Source of the DNA: Chloroflexota bacterium
GTDB taxonomy: Bacteria; Chloroflexota; Anaerolineae; Anaerolineales; UBA11579
DNA length: 8,838 nt
Direction: 5' to 3'
Assembly (NCBI GenBank): GCA_003250455.1
Contig: QKGK01000334.1
Span: 1-8,838 of the forward strand
The notes under the pieces are model-generated. The model ran no database searches. It was not told the DNA's origin and was given only the letters and a program-made list of their open reading frames with translations. Below are positions 1 to 7,094 of the stretch, piece after piece. A program made the position numbers and the translations under genes. Numbering within the stretch: the stretch's first letter is position 1; each line of letters begins with the position of its first letter.

Positions 1-708
1 CTCTGAAAAGAATTCCTTTTCTACTCCCATCAACCGGTGCGCCATATAATTCCGGTAGTATTGGGTGGATTGTGCCCTGTCAAACCCGCCGATTTTATGG
101 TCACATTCCTGATAAACCTTTTCAACCCAACGGGTAATGGGGAAATTCTCTGAATTGGGCGAGATTCCCTGCCAGAACATCTCCAGCAGCATATCTTCTT
201 CCCCAAAAAGCACCTTTCCTTCGGCCCTTGCGGCTGATTTGCGCTCTTCAGTTCGTTTTGCCGGGTTGATGGTTTCCTTGTTCGCCTGAAATTCCGGAAT
301 CACCCGCAGAGAGGATTCCCCCCCATTGTCTTCCTTTGCGAGTATCCCTTTTTGAAGTAAGGCAGACACACTGACAGCCAACAGCCCGCCCGGAAATACA
401 TCGAACAGCGTTCCCACCTCCACTGCTGTCAGCCCCCGCCGAATGCCTCCCCCTTCAAAGACTAGTTGACTATGCGCAAATTGAACGGTTTGACGTTTTA
501 TCCAAACCGTCACTCCAATGCCCCCCAGTGCAAGCATTATCAAGGTAATTACCCCAGCAGATGGAAATATCCACGCCAATGCCCCAAACAAAATGCCAAC
601 CAAAAAGGAAATCCACCTGCCGGCACCGCGCAGCGCAGTAATTGGGAGATAGGCGCCCCCAACCACATTTGCCAGGATCACAATCCAATGCAGCCAGGGA
701 TCAATCAT
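1..708 (-). CDS. Membrane protein of unknown function, 3' end beyond window
   Basis: The frame is open from an ATG at 708 to the left edge, giving 236 codons of a longer gene. The start overlaps the stop of the radical SAM gene by 8 nt (ATGATTGA), which suggests translational coupling. No good Shine-Dalgarno site precedes it. An in-frame ATG at 771 is a less likely alternative start. Residues about 6-26, 33-49 and 51-70 are hydrophobic and look like two or three membrane segments. A basic turn (KRQ) follows. Residues 90-125 (starting RRGLTAVEVG and ending LLQKGILAKE) look like a small helical, winged-helix-like unit. Residues 140-165 are charged and probably a linker, and a second soluble region starts near 168. 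One cysteine (202) is visible. I do not recognise the family with confidence. Its tight link to a SPASM enzyme suggests that it is a partner, transporter part or substrate of that enzyme, which is inference. Confidence 0.8.
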   Translation of the reverse strand, partial: MIDPWLHWIVILANVVGGAYLPITALRGAGRWISFLVGILFGALAWIFPSAGVITLIMLALGGIGVTVWIKRQTVQFAHSQLVFEGGGIRRGLTAVEVGTLFDVFPGGLLAVSVSALLQKGILAKEDNGGESSLRVIPEFQANKETINPAKRTEERKSAARAEGKVLFGEEDMLLEMFWQGISPNSENFPITRWVEKVYQECDHKIGGFDRAQSTQYYRNYMAHRLMGVEKEFFSE

Positions 709-2314
709 CTGTACCCAATTTCGAGGGGAAATCAAAAATAGCAAACTGCCCGGATGAGCGCTTACTGGCATTCACCTGGCTGGCGTTGGGCACAAAGCTG
801 CCCTCCATCACTTCATATATCGGGATAATGCCGCTGGTATGAGTATGCAAGCCGTTCTGCGGCACGTTATATCCGCTGCACCCCACACACCCCCCGCCAG
901 CTGTATCCGCCACACGGACGCCTTGTTCGGCTTCGCGCTCAATCCGGCACCCGGAACCACACACCAGCAAGTCCGGGCACTGCCAGCATTTTTCCGGCAG
1001 GCCGTAAGTCTGCGGCATTTCCTCCCGGTCACGGAAGCTGACGAACAGTTCGCTTTGCCAGATGTTTTCCCAGGGATCATTGAGGAAATTCCCGGCATCC
1101 ACATAATATGATTGGCACGGCAGTACATCCCCGTTCGGCTCGATGCAGATCGAATATTCCCCGGCATTGCATTTTTTGGACCCAACTCCCAGCGCTACCG
1201 GCGACAGCCGGCAGTATTCCGTGGGGGTATACCAGAGGAATTTCATCCCGCGTTCTTCAGCCAGTTCACGCACGTGGGTGATGATCGCCGGCAGTTCCTC
1301 GGGGTGCAAGGCATTAGGGTGATCGAAACCTCCGCCGGAGTAGATCATGCCGTTCATGGCAAAGGTGCGGATCCCCAGTTCATATAGATAATCGACCAGT
1401 TCTTCCACCTGCCCGGCATTCGAGCGCATCAGGGTCGTATTGGTGATCGCATGCACCCCGCTTTCAATCGCAGTGCGGATCCCCTTGACTGTCTGGTGGA
1501 ACGATTCTGCCCCCATCATCGCATTGTGCACTTCGGGCAAATGCGAACCCAGGGTCACCTGCACGTGGTTCAGACCGGCTGAGGCCACTTTTTGCATAAA
1601 TGGCTTATGTCCCAGGTAACGCCCGTTGGAATTCAGGCCAATCACCATTCCCAGGCTGTCTGCATAGCGCACAATCTCGACAAAATCGGGGTGTAGGGTA
1701 GCCTCTCCTCCCGTCAGGATCACATGCGGGATTCCCAGAGAACGGATCTGATCAAATACCTGGTACCAATGTTCCAATGGAAGAGATGGCATCGCCAACC
1801 TGCTCACCTCGTTATAGCAGTGCGGGCATTGATTGTTGCAGCCATACGTCAGGGCAACATCGATCTTATACGGTGCGCCTGCCGGAAGGCTGAACAGCGG
1901 CGCTTCGTCAAACAACCCCTTTAGGGCACAGGTATAGCAGCCATCCGATTGTTCGGTAAGTGTCTCAACGACCTGGTATATCCTGCGGACATCTTCCCGC
2001 GAATCCGCCCTTGAAGCGCCATATTTTGCCCTGATGATGCGTTCAGCAGACGCTTGCCGCACCCCATCGAGTGCCAATTTGATCGTTTCGGTGGCACGTT
2101 CATTCAGGTGGATCACATCGGTCACATCCACAAACAGGATCCCGGTCCCATCCGCATTTACCCGCAAATGGAGACGCTTCTGGTACCCATCCGCATGGAC
2201 GATCCGGTAGGTATAAAGGTCTGGTTCAATTGATTGATATGAGGCCAATCCCGCCTTGATTCCCACCCATTCGTTTCGGACAACCTCGAAGATTGCGTTT
2301 TGCTTTGTTTGCAT
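701..2314 (-). CDS. Radical SAM/SPASM protein with N-terminal PqqD-like domain
   Basis: The protein has 537 residues and starts at ATG 2314, with TGGAG 8 nt upstream. Residues about 48-120 resemble a PqqD-like/RRE fold: strands around LHLRVN and GILFVDVTDVIHLN, then helices. The radical SAM core starts near 150. Cys159, Cys163 and Cys166 (CNNQCPHC) form the CX3CX2C site that binds the catalytic 4Fe-4S cluster and SAM, and GGE follows at 202-204. The C-terminal part has the full SPASM pattern: Cys382-X12-Gly-X4-Cys400, then Cys443-X2-Cys446-X5-Cys452-X3-Cys456, with Cys476 and Cys479 after. Cys126, Cys129, Cys368 and Cys390 are additional. SPASM enzymes usually modify peptides or proteins by radical chemistry, as in PQQ, mycofactocin and sactipeptide maturation. 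Some related enzymes act on small molecules (heme d1 and alternative heme pathways), so the substrate is open. The tail (480-537) has no recognisable domain. The gene has its own promoter and overlaps a membrane protein gene downstream. Confidence 0.93.
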   Translation of the reverse strand: MQTKQNAIFEVVRNEWVGIKAGLASYQSIEPDLYTYRIVHADGYQKRLHLRVNADGTGILFVDVTDVIHLNERATETIKLALDGVRQASAERIIRAKYGASRADSREDVRRIYQVVETLTEQSDGCYTCALKGLFDEAPLFSLPAGAPYKIDVALTYGCNNQCPHCYNEVSRLAMPSLPLEHWYQVFDQIRSLGIPHVILTGGEATLHPDFVEIVRYADSLGMVIGLNSNGRYLGHKPFMQKVASAGLNHVQVTLGSHLPEVHNAMMGAESFHQTVKGIRTAIESGVHAITNTTLMRSNAGQVEELVDYLYELGIRTFAMNGMIYSGGGFDHPNALHPEELPAIITHVRELAEERGMKFLWYTPTEYCRLSPVALGVGSKKCNAGEYSICIEPNGDVLPCQSYYVDAGNFLNDPWENIWQSELFVSFRDREEMPQTYGLPEKCWQCPDLLVCGSGCRIEREAEQGVRVADTAGGGCVGCSGYNVPQNGLHTHTSGIIPIYEVMEGSFVPNASQVNASKRSSGQFAIFDFPSKLGTDD

Positions 2315-2322
2315 GACACTCG

Positions 2323-2327
2323 CTCCA
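2323..2327 (-). promoter_or_regulatory. Ribosome binding site of the radical SAM gene
   Basis: TGGAG lies 8 nt upstream of the ATG at 2314. It supports that start over downstream alternatives. Confidence 0.7.
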
Positions 2328-2346
2328 CAGGAAACCTATAATCGTT

Positions 2347-2371
2347 AATCCCTATTAGTATAGAAGGGATT
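2347..2371. promoter_or_regulatory. Inverted repeat around the -10 box, candidate operator
   Basis: AATCCCT at 2347-2353 and AGGGATT at 2365-2371 are a perfect 7-bp inverted repeat separated by 11 nt. The centre falls on the -10 element at 2357-2362. A dimeric repressor bound here would block RNA polymerase. No regulator gene is visible nearby, and a 7-bp repeat could be chance, so the operator role is inference. Confidence 0.4.
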
Positions 2372-2385
2372 TTATCACCGGTCAA
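2357..2385 (-). promoter_or_regulatory. Sigma-70-type promoter of the radical SAM unit
   Basis: The -35 element TTGACC (2380-2385) and the -10 element TATACT (2357-2362) are separated by exactly 17 nt, close to the housekeeping consensus. Transcription would start near 2350, leaving a leader of about 35 nt before the ATG at 2314. The promoter sits just past the glnS terminator, so the radical SAM gene and the membrane protein gene form their own unit. Confidence 0.8.
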
Positions 2386-2416
2386 TTGCCAAACCGGATA
2401 GAAGTTCACTAACGAT

Positions 2417-2449
2417 AAAAAAAGCGCATACCGGAATTTCGATATGCGC
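2417..2449 (-). terminator. Intrinsic terminator after glnS
   Basis: On the minus strand a 10-bp stem (GCGCATATCG pairing with CGGTATGCGC, one G-U pair) with a 6-nt loop is followed by seven T residues. It lies 21 nt beyond the glnS stop and should end the min-rodA-gltX-glnS transcript. The opposite side also has a T-rich run (2451-2461), but no plus-strand gene needs it. Confidence 0.9.
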
Positions 2450-2470
2450 CTTGTATTTTTTCAGACAAAC

Positions 2471-4165
2471 CTAGCTATTATGTTTTTCCACAATCTTTGC
2501 CCAGGAATCCCGCAGTGGCACGGTCAGATTGAACACTTTGTGGCTTGGCGTGGTCTCTTTTGGGTCGAGGTAGAAAAAGCCTTCCCGCAAAAACTGGAAC
2601 CGGTCTCCCGGTTGAGCGCCAGCCAAGGCTGGTTCAAGTTTGGCATTGGTCAGCACCACTTTAGAGTCGGGGTTAAGATTATCAGTAAAATCTTTGCCTT
2701 CGGGCACATCTTCCGGCACTTCGTTGAGGAACAGGCGATCGTACATGCGCACTTCTGCATCCACTGCATGCGCAGCAGAAACCCAATGGATCGTCCCTTT
2801 GACCCGGCGGCCGTCAGGCGCCTGACCACCGATCGATTCCGGGTCATAGGTGCAGTGCACCTCAATGATATTCCCATCCCCATCCTTGACCACATCCGTG
2901 CAGGTCACCAGACAGGCGTTCATCAGGCGCACTTCCCGCCCGGGGGCCAGGCGGAAGTATTTTGGCGGTGGATCCTCGCTGAAGTCGTCCTGCTCAATGT
3001 AAACCTCACGCGTCAGCGGAACTGTCCGGGTTTCGCTCTTTTCCTTGTCATGGCGGAAGTAATCCACCTCAAAGATTTCTTCCTTGTCCTCCGGGAAATT
3101 GGTGATCACTAATTTCAGCGGATTCAATACCGCCATCACGCGTTTCAAAATTGGATCCAAGTCCTGGCGGACGGTGTGGTCAAATAACGCGATGTCGATC
3201 ATGCTGTTGGCTTTTGCCACCCCAATGCGATCTGCAAATTCCCGAACCGCCTCCGGGCGTACACCCCGCCGCCGTATTCCGGCAATGGTGGGCATGCGCG
3301 GATCATCCCATCCATCCACATGTTTGTCCTGCACCAGCTTGAGCAGTTTCCGCTTGCTCATCAGTGTATAGGATAAATTCAGCCTAGCAAACTCAATCTG
3401 CTGTGGATGATGAATCTCCAATGTATGCAGATACCAGTCGTACAATGGGCGGTGATCTTCAAATTCAAGTGTACAGATGGAATGCGTGATCCCTTCGATA
3501 GAGTCCGACTGCCCGTGGGCAAAGTCATAAGTCGGGTAGATACACCACTTATCGCCGGTGCGGTGATGGGTGGCAAACAAAATCCGGTACATCACAGGGT
3601 CACGCATGTTCATGTTGGGGGAAGACATATCCACTTTAGCCCGAAGCACCCTGGAACCCTCTTCAAATTCTCCGGCACGCATCCGCTTGAACAAGTCTAA
3701 ATTTTCCTCGACGGACCGGTCGCGATACGGGCTGTTGACACCGGGTTCTGTCAGGGAACCGCGCATCTGGCGGATTTCCTCTGCGCTGGAATCATCTACA
3801 TACGCTTTGCCCAACCGGATTATTTCAAGGGCAAATTCATACAGCTGGTCAAAATAATCTGAAGCATACAGCACGTCGCCATCCCAATGAAATCCGAGCC
3901 ACTGGACATCTTCCTCGATCGAATTAACGTATTCCACGTCCTCTTTGATCGGGTTGGTATCATCGAAACGCAGGTTGGTCTTCCCGCCGTACTGCTCAGC
4001 GATCCCAAAATTCAGGCAGATGGACTTCGCGTGACCAATATGCAGGTAACCATTCGGCTCCGGGGGGAAGCGCGTGCGCACCTCGCCGCCAAAACGGCCG
4101 CTCTCATTGTGTTCGTCAATGATATCGGTGATGAAATTTTTATTCTCGCTCGTATTCTCGCTCAT
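2471..4165 (-). CDS. glnS: Glutaminyl-tRNA synthetase (GlnRS)
   Basis: This class I synthetase joins glutamine to tRNA-Gln in the cytoplasm using ATP. The 564 residues compare with about 554 in E. coli. PPEPNGYLHIGHAKS (35-49) holds the HIGH motif at 42-45, and the KMSKS-type loop is MSKRK (269-273), followed by the typical GWDDPRMPT block. The C-terminal half (about 340-564) matches the two beta-barrel anticodon-binding domains. I chose the ATG at 4165 because TGGAG lies 6 nt upstream and the start follows the gltX stop by 1 nt. A TTG at 4183 would extend the protein by six residues inside gltX and is less likely. A GlnRS implies direct charging of tRNA-Gln. Whether the organism also has GatCAB cannot be seen here. 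A strong terminator follows. Confidence 0.97.
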   Translation of the reverse strand: MSENTSENKNFITDIIDEHNESGRFGGEVRTRFPPEPNGYLHIGHAKSICLNFGIAEQYGGKTNLRFDDTNPIKEDVEYVNSIEEDVQWLGFHWDGDVLYASDYFDQLYEFALEIIRLGKAYVDDSSAEEIRQMRGSLTEPGVNSPYRDRSVEENLDLFKRMRAGEFEEGSRVLRAKVDMSSPNMNMRDPVMYRILFATHHRTGDKWCIYPTYDFAHGQSDSIEGITHSICTLEFEDHRPLYDWYLHTLEIHHPQQIEFARLNLSYTLMSKRKLLKLVQDKHVDGWDDPRMPTIAGIRRRGVRPEAVREFADRIGVAKANSMIDIALFDHTVRQDLDPILKRVMAVLNPLKLVITNFPEDKEEIFEVDYFRHDKEKSETRTVPLTREVYIEQDDFSEDPPPKYFRLAPGREVRLMNACLVTCTDVVKDGDGNIIEVHCTYDPESIGGQAPDGRRVKGTIHWVSAAHAVDAEVRMYDRLFLNEVPEDVPEGKDFTDNLNPDSKVVLTNAKLEPALAGAQPGDRFQFLREGFFYLDPKETTPSHKVFNLTVPLRDSWAKIVEKHNS

Positions 4166-4166
4166 G

Positions 4167-5684
4167 CTATGCTCCAGCTTCAACGGATTTTCTCAATATT
4201 ATCATTGCGTTGCCTAAACGCTCAAGGGTTTTCTCTCTTCCCAGCAAATCCATGCTTTCGATCAATGGAGGACTTACCTGCTGGTCAGTGATTGCCATTC
4301 GCAAGACACCAAAGACCTGCCCTACTTTTAATCCTGTTTCTTCTGCCATGTCACGGATGGGCTGCTCTATGTCCTCATGGGTAAACGCTCTCGCCGCATC
4401 CAGAATGACATACATCTTCTCAGCAACCTCAAGCGCTTGTTTCGCATCAATCCCCTTGACCACCAGGGATTCCACTGTTGGAGAGATCTCATCCTTCACG
4501 AAAAATTTCAGCCATTCGACCGCTTCATCCAGGGTCACCAGGCGCGGCTGCAACAATTCGGCAATCTTCTCCAGATCTCCCTGGGATACCTGGTAGCCAG
4601 CCTCCTCAAAGAAGGGAGCGATTCTCTTTGCCAGTTCAGGCACTGCCAGGCTCCGGATGTGCAGTCCATTGAAATGATCCAATTTCTTGAAGTCAATGGC
4701 GGCATTTTTGGGGTTTAACTTGCCAATCGAAAACTTCTCGATCAGATCCTCAATGGTAAAGAACTCGGTCTGGTCGTCAAAGCTCCACCCCATCAGCGCC
4801 ACCCAATTCAATACCGCTTCCGGCAGATACCCGTTTGATTTCATATCCTTAATAAAGATCGACTCGCCGCTGGCTGCCATTGCTTCGGTATCCCGTTTGC
4901 TCATTTTCCCTTTACCGCTGGGTTTCAAAAACAGGGAAAGGTGTACCCATTCGGGTTCTACCCACCCCAAAGCCCGGTATATTTGGGCATGAAGCGGGAA
5001 AGTCGGAATCCATTCCTCACCGCGCAGCACATGGGTGATCTTCATATAATGGTCGTCCACCATCGTTGCCAGATGATAAACGGCCAACCCATTCGATTTA
5101 ACCAGGATGGTATCATCCAGATTGGCATTCTCGAAAGTAATTTCCCCGCGGATGCTGTCCACAACCGTAGTAGTGCCCTCATATGGCATCCTGAAGCGCA
5201 CCACATGCTCCTCACCGGCATCTACCCGCTTTTGGGCTTCCTCCAGGCTGATATGACGACATTTCCCCGAATATCGCAGCGGCTTACCCGCTGTTTGCTG
5301 CTCCTTACGGGTTTCATCCAATTCTTCCTTTGTACAGAAGCAGTAAAACGCATGCCCGGATTTGATCAGTTGCTTCGCAATTTCCTGGTAGAGGCTCTTC
5401 CGCTCTGACTGACGGTACGGGCCGTAGGGGCCGCCTACATCAGGGCCTTCATCCCATTGCAAACCGAGCCACAATAAGCTGGAGATCAAATCCTGTTCAG
5501 CGTTGGGGTCATAGCGCTTTTGGTCTGTATCTTCGATTCGTAACAAAAACTGTCCACCGGTCTGATGGGACAGCAAATAGTTGTATAAAGCCGTTCTGGC
5601 GCTCCCCAGGTGGGTAAGGCCAGTCGGGGAAGGCCCAAACCTAACTCGCATTGGCTGGCCTGGTATATATTTCGATTCTGGCAT
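4167..5684 (-). CDS. gltX: Glutamyl-tRNA synthetase (GluRS)
   Basis: This class I synthetase charges tRNA-Glu with glutamate, supplying translation and, in many bacteria, tetrapyrrole synthesis. The protein has 505 residues from ATG 5684. FGPSPTGLTHLGSARTAL (16-33) contains the HIGH-type motif as HLGS (25-28), and KMSKR lies at 260-264. Cys115-X-Cys117 and Cys142-X-His144 match the zinc-binding site seen in some bacterial GluRS. The C-terminal part (about 330-505) is the helical anticodon-binding region. GAGGAG 4 nt upstream favours ATG 5684. An upstream TTG at 5696 would add four residues and overlap that ribosome site, so I reject it. rodA ends 18 nt before the start and glnS begins 1 nt after the stop, so this is an operon member. 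With a GlnRS beside it, a discriminating GluRS is expected, but this cannot be proved by eye. Confidence 0.97.
   Translation of the reverse strand: MPESKYIPGQPMRVRFGPSPTGLTHLGSARTALYNYLLSHQTGGQFLLRIEDTDQKRYDPNAEQDLISSLLWLGLQWDEGPDVGGPYGPYRQSERKSLYQEIAKQLIKSGHAFYCFCTKEELDETRKEQQTAGKPLRYSGKCRHISLEEAQKRVDAGEEHVVRFRMPYEGTTTVVDSIRGEITFENANLDDTILVKSNGLAVYHLATMVDDHYMKITHVLRGEEWIPTFPLHAQIYRALGWVEPEWVHLSLFLKPSGKGKMSKRDTEAMAASGESIFIKDMKSNGYLPEAVLNWVALMGWSFDDQTEFFTIEDLIEKFSIGKLNPKNAAIDFKKLDHFNGLHIRSLAVPELAKRIAPFFEEAGYQVSQGDLEKIAELLQPRLVTLDEAVEWLKFFVKDEISPTVESLVVKGIDAKQALEVAEKMYVILDAARAFTHEDIEQPIRDMAEETGLKVGQVFGVLRMAITDQQVSPPLIESMDLLGREKTLERLGNAMIILRKSVEAGA
4172..4176 (-). promoter_or_regulatory. Ribosome binding site of glnS within the end of gltX
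   Basis: TGGAG ends 6 nt before the ATG at 4165 and lies in the last codons of gltX. It decides the start between ATG 4165 and the upstream TTG 4183, and it implies translational coupling with gltX. Confidence 0.7.
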
Positions 5685-5688
5685 GGTA

Positions 5689-5694
5689 CTCCTC
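5689..5694 (-). promoter_or_regulatory. Ribosome binding site of gltX
   Basis: GAGGAG lies 4 nt upstream of ATG 5684 in the short rodA-gltX gap. It excludes the in-frame TTG at 5696, which lies upstream of it. Confidence 0.7.
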
Positions 5695-5702
5695 AAAATT
5701 TA

Positions 5703-6797
5703 TCAGATTTTTTGTCTCGCAGCGACACTTTCCACAAGCCCAACGCCCAGTAAAATCGAGAGCAGCGAGCTCCCCCCCTGGCTGATAAATGGCAGCGGCA
5801 GCCCGGTAACCGGCAGCAGCTTCAAATTCATCCCAATATTGATGATCGTCTGGAAAGCGATCAAAGTTGCAACCCCATAACACAGCAAAGCGCCATAGGA
5901 ATCCCGTGCATTCCGGGCAGTATACAATATCCGGTAGATCACAAAAAACAACAATCCCATCATGATAAATGTGCCCACGAATCCCATTTCATGCGCTATG
6001 GAAGCAAAAATAAAATCACTCACGCGGACTTTTAGAAAGCGCAGCTGCACCTGGGTTCCCTGGCCATACCCCTGACCCAGCCACCCTCCGGAACCGATCG
6101 TGATCAACGCCTGGTTTACATTATATTGCTCACCGTAACGGGCTTCATCGTCTGTAAAAAGGAAGTTGGTCACGCGTTGCTTTTGATAATCCGCCAGGAA
6201 TGGATAGGAAACAGAAATCAGAACAATAGCCACTACAATAAAGAGCACAATATGCTTCCACTTCAACCCGCTGGCAAACAGCAGGGCAGCCCAAATCACC
6301 ATCAGAGTGATGGAAGTGCTCAAATCCGGCTGAATGAGGATCATCACCACCAGTCCCGCGGTAAGAATACTGCTCCGGATGATCCACGGAATCTCGCCGA
6401 TCCGCTCCAGGTTGCGGGCAAAAAAATCCGCCATCACGACGATAATGGTTATCTTTGCCAGCTCGGAGGGCTGTACCACCGCAAAACCGACATCCAGCCA
6501 TCGGGAGGATCCAAAGGCCGTTTCACCACCAAACGCCACCAGGCCAAGGAAAAATGCGATCATCACATACATTACCCGGCCAATAGTGGACCAAAAATGA
6601 TAATCATACATGGTGGTCAGGATGATCAGCACAAAACCGATTAAAGCGAAAATAATTTGGCGCTGTACGGTATTGTTATCGATCAATTCCGGGTTCCCGG
6701 CAATGGAAGAATTGATCATCGCCACACTGAACACGATCAGTATGGCAACCGCGCCAATAAGCCAATAATCGAAGTATCGCCAGCTTTCTAGTCTCAT
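5703..6797 (-). CDS. rodA: Rod-shape glycan polymerase RodA (SEDS family)
   Basis: RodA polymerises lipid II into glycan strands for side-wall growth, working with PBP2 in the Rod (elongasome) complex at the membrane. The 364 residues are close to the usual 370 and are mostly hydrophobic, consistent with about ten membrane segments. SEDS hallmarks are SSRWLDVG (97-104) followed by QPSELAK (109-115), QPDLSTS (156-162), and SDFIFASIAHEMG (260-272), in which Asp261 aligns with the essential catalytic aspartate of RodA. The conserved C-terminal block NIGMNLKLLPVTGLPLPF lies at 320-337, followed by SQGGSS. The PBP2 gene upstream supports RodA over FtsW. An in-frame stop two codons upstream makes ATG 6797 the earliest possible start. 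No clear Shine-Dalgarno site precedes it. The 28-nt gap to minE suggests dependence on upstream translation. Confidence 0.96.
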   Translation of the reverse strand: MRLESWRYFDYWLIGAVAILIVFSVAMINSSIAGNPELIDNNTVQRQIIFALIGFVLIILTTMYDYHFWSTIGRVMYVMIAFFLGLVAFGGETAFGSSRWLDVGFAVVQPSELAKITIIVVMADFFARNLERIGEIPWIIRSSILTAGLVVMILIQPDLSTSITLMVIWAALLFASGLKWKHIVLFIVVAIVLISVSYPFLADYQKQRVTNFLFTDDEARYGEQYNVNQALITIGSGGWLGQGYGQGTQVQLRFLKVRVSDFIFASIAHEMGFVGTFIMMGLLFFVIYRILYTARNARDSYGALLCYGVATLIAFQTIINIGMNLKLLPVTGLPLPFISQGGSSLLSILLGVGLVESVAARQKI

Positions 6798-6825
6798 ACG
6801 CTATAGAAGGGGGAACGAAAACGAA

Positions 6826-7092
6826 CTAACGCGATCTCCGCCGGTTCGCACTCTGAATTGGGATTTCCGCCAGCAGAAATTGTTCACGTCCATCTTGCTG
6901 CACCTTGATCTGAACAGCTTCTTTATCTACATTGACGTGCCGCGAGATCACCTCGATGATCTCGTCACGCATATCTTCCATTACACGCGGAGAAAGATCT
7001 GTTCGATCATGGATCAATACAAGCTGAAGCCTTTCTTTGGCTGCACTTGCGCTTTTATTTTTTCCTTTGAATCGATCCATTACTCGTTTCAC
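6826..7092 (-). CDS. minE: Cell division topological specificity factor MinE
   Basis: MinE stimulates the MinD ATPase at the membrane, displaces MinC and keeps the division inhibitor away from mid-cell. The 88 residues equal the E. coli length. The N-terminus (MKRVMDRFKGKNK) is basic and amphipathic, like the MinE membrane-targeting segment. Residues 16-35 (starting SAAKERLQLV) match the anti-MinCD helix and the following conserved DRTDLSP turn. Residues about 36-82 form the topological specificity domain. The tail is basic (NRRRSR). The start is GTG 7092, supported by AGGTGG 6 nt upstream. An ATG four codons in has no such site and would remove part of the membrane-targeting helix. The gene begins 2 nt after minD. 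Confidence 0.96.
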   Translation of the reverse strand: MKRVMDRFKGKNKSASAAKERLQLVLIHDRTDLSPRVMEDMRDEIIEVISRHVNVDKEAVQIKVQQDGREQFLLAEIPIQSANRRRSR

Positions 7093-7094
7093 TT

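Noticed and set aside
470..688. A 72-codon minus-strand frame rich in Trp and Cys
   Set aside because: It overlaps the membrane protein frame, which is open for 236 codons, has a sensible hydrophobic profile and is coupled to the radical SAM stop. The short frame is most likely a shadow, though its cysteines made it worth a look as a peptide precursor.
709..771. ATG at 771 as the start of the membrane protein
   Set aside because: It would overlap the radical SAM gene by 71 nt and its only purine-rich stretch (AGGTG) is too close to the ATG. The 8-nt overlap start at 708 is the more usual arrangement, but this is not settled.
2444..3112. A 222-codon open frame on the plus strand opposite glnS
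   Set aside because: It lies wholly antisense to a well-supported GlnRS, has no ribosome site or recognisable domain, and starts inside the glnS terminator region. It is a shadow of the coding frame.
5685..5696. TTG start for gltX at 5696
   Set aside because: The ribosome site GAGGAG lies downstream of it and fits ATG 5684. The extra four residues are not part of the family.
6126..6644. A 172-codon open frame on the plus strand opposite rodA
   Set aside because: It is rich in His, Gln and Asn, as expected from the reverse complement of hydrophobic membrane codons. It has no domain or start signal, and rodA is clear on the other strand.
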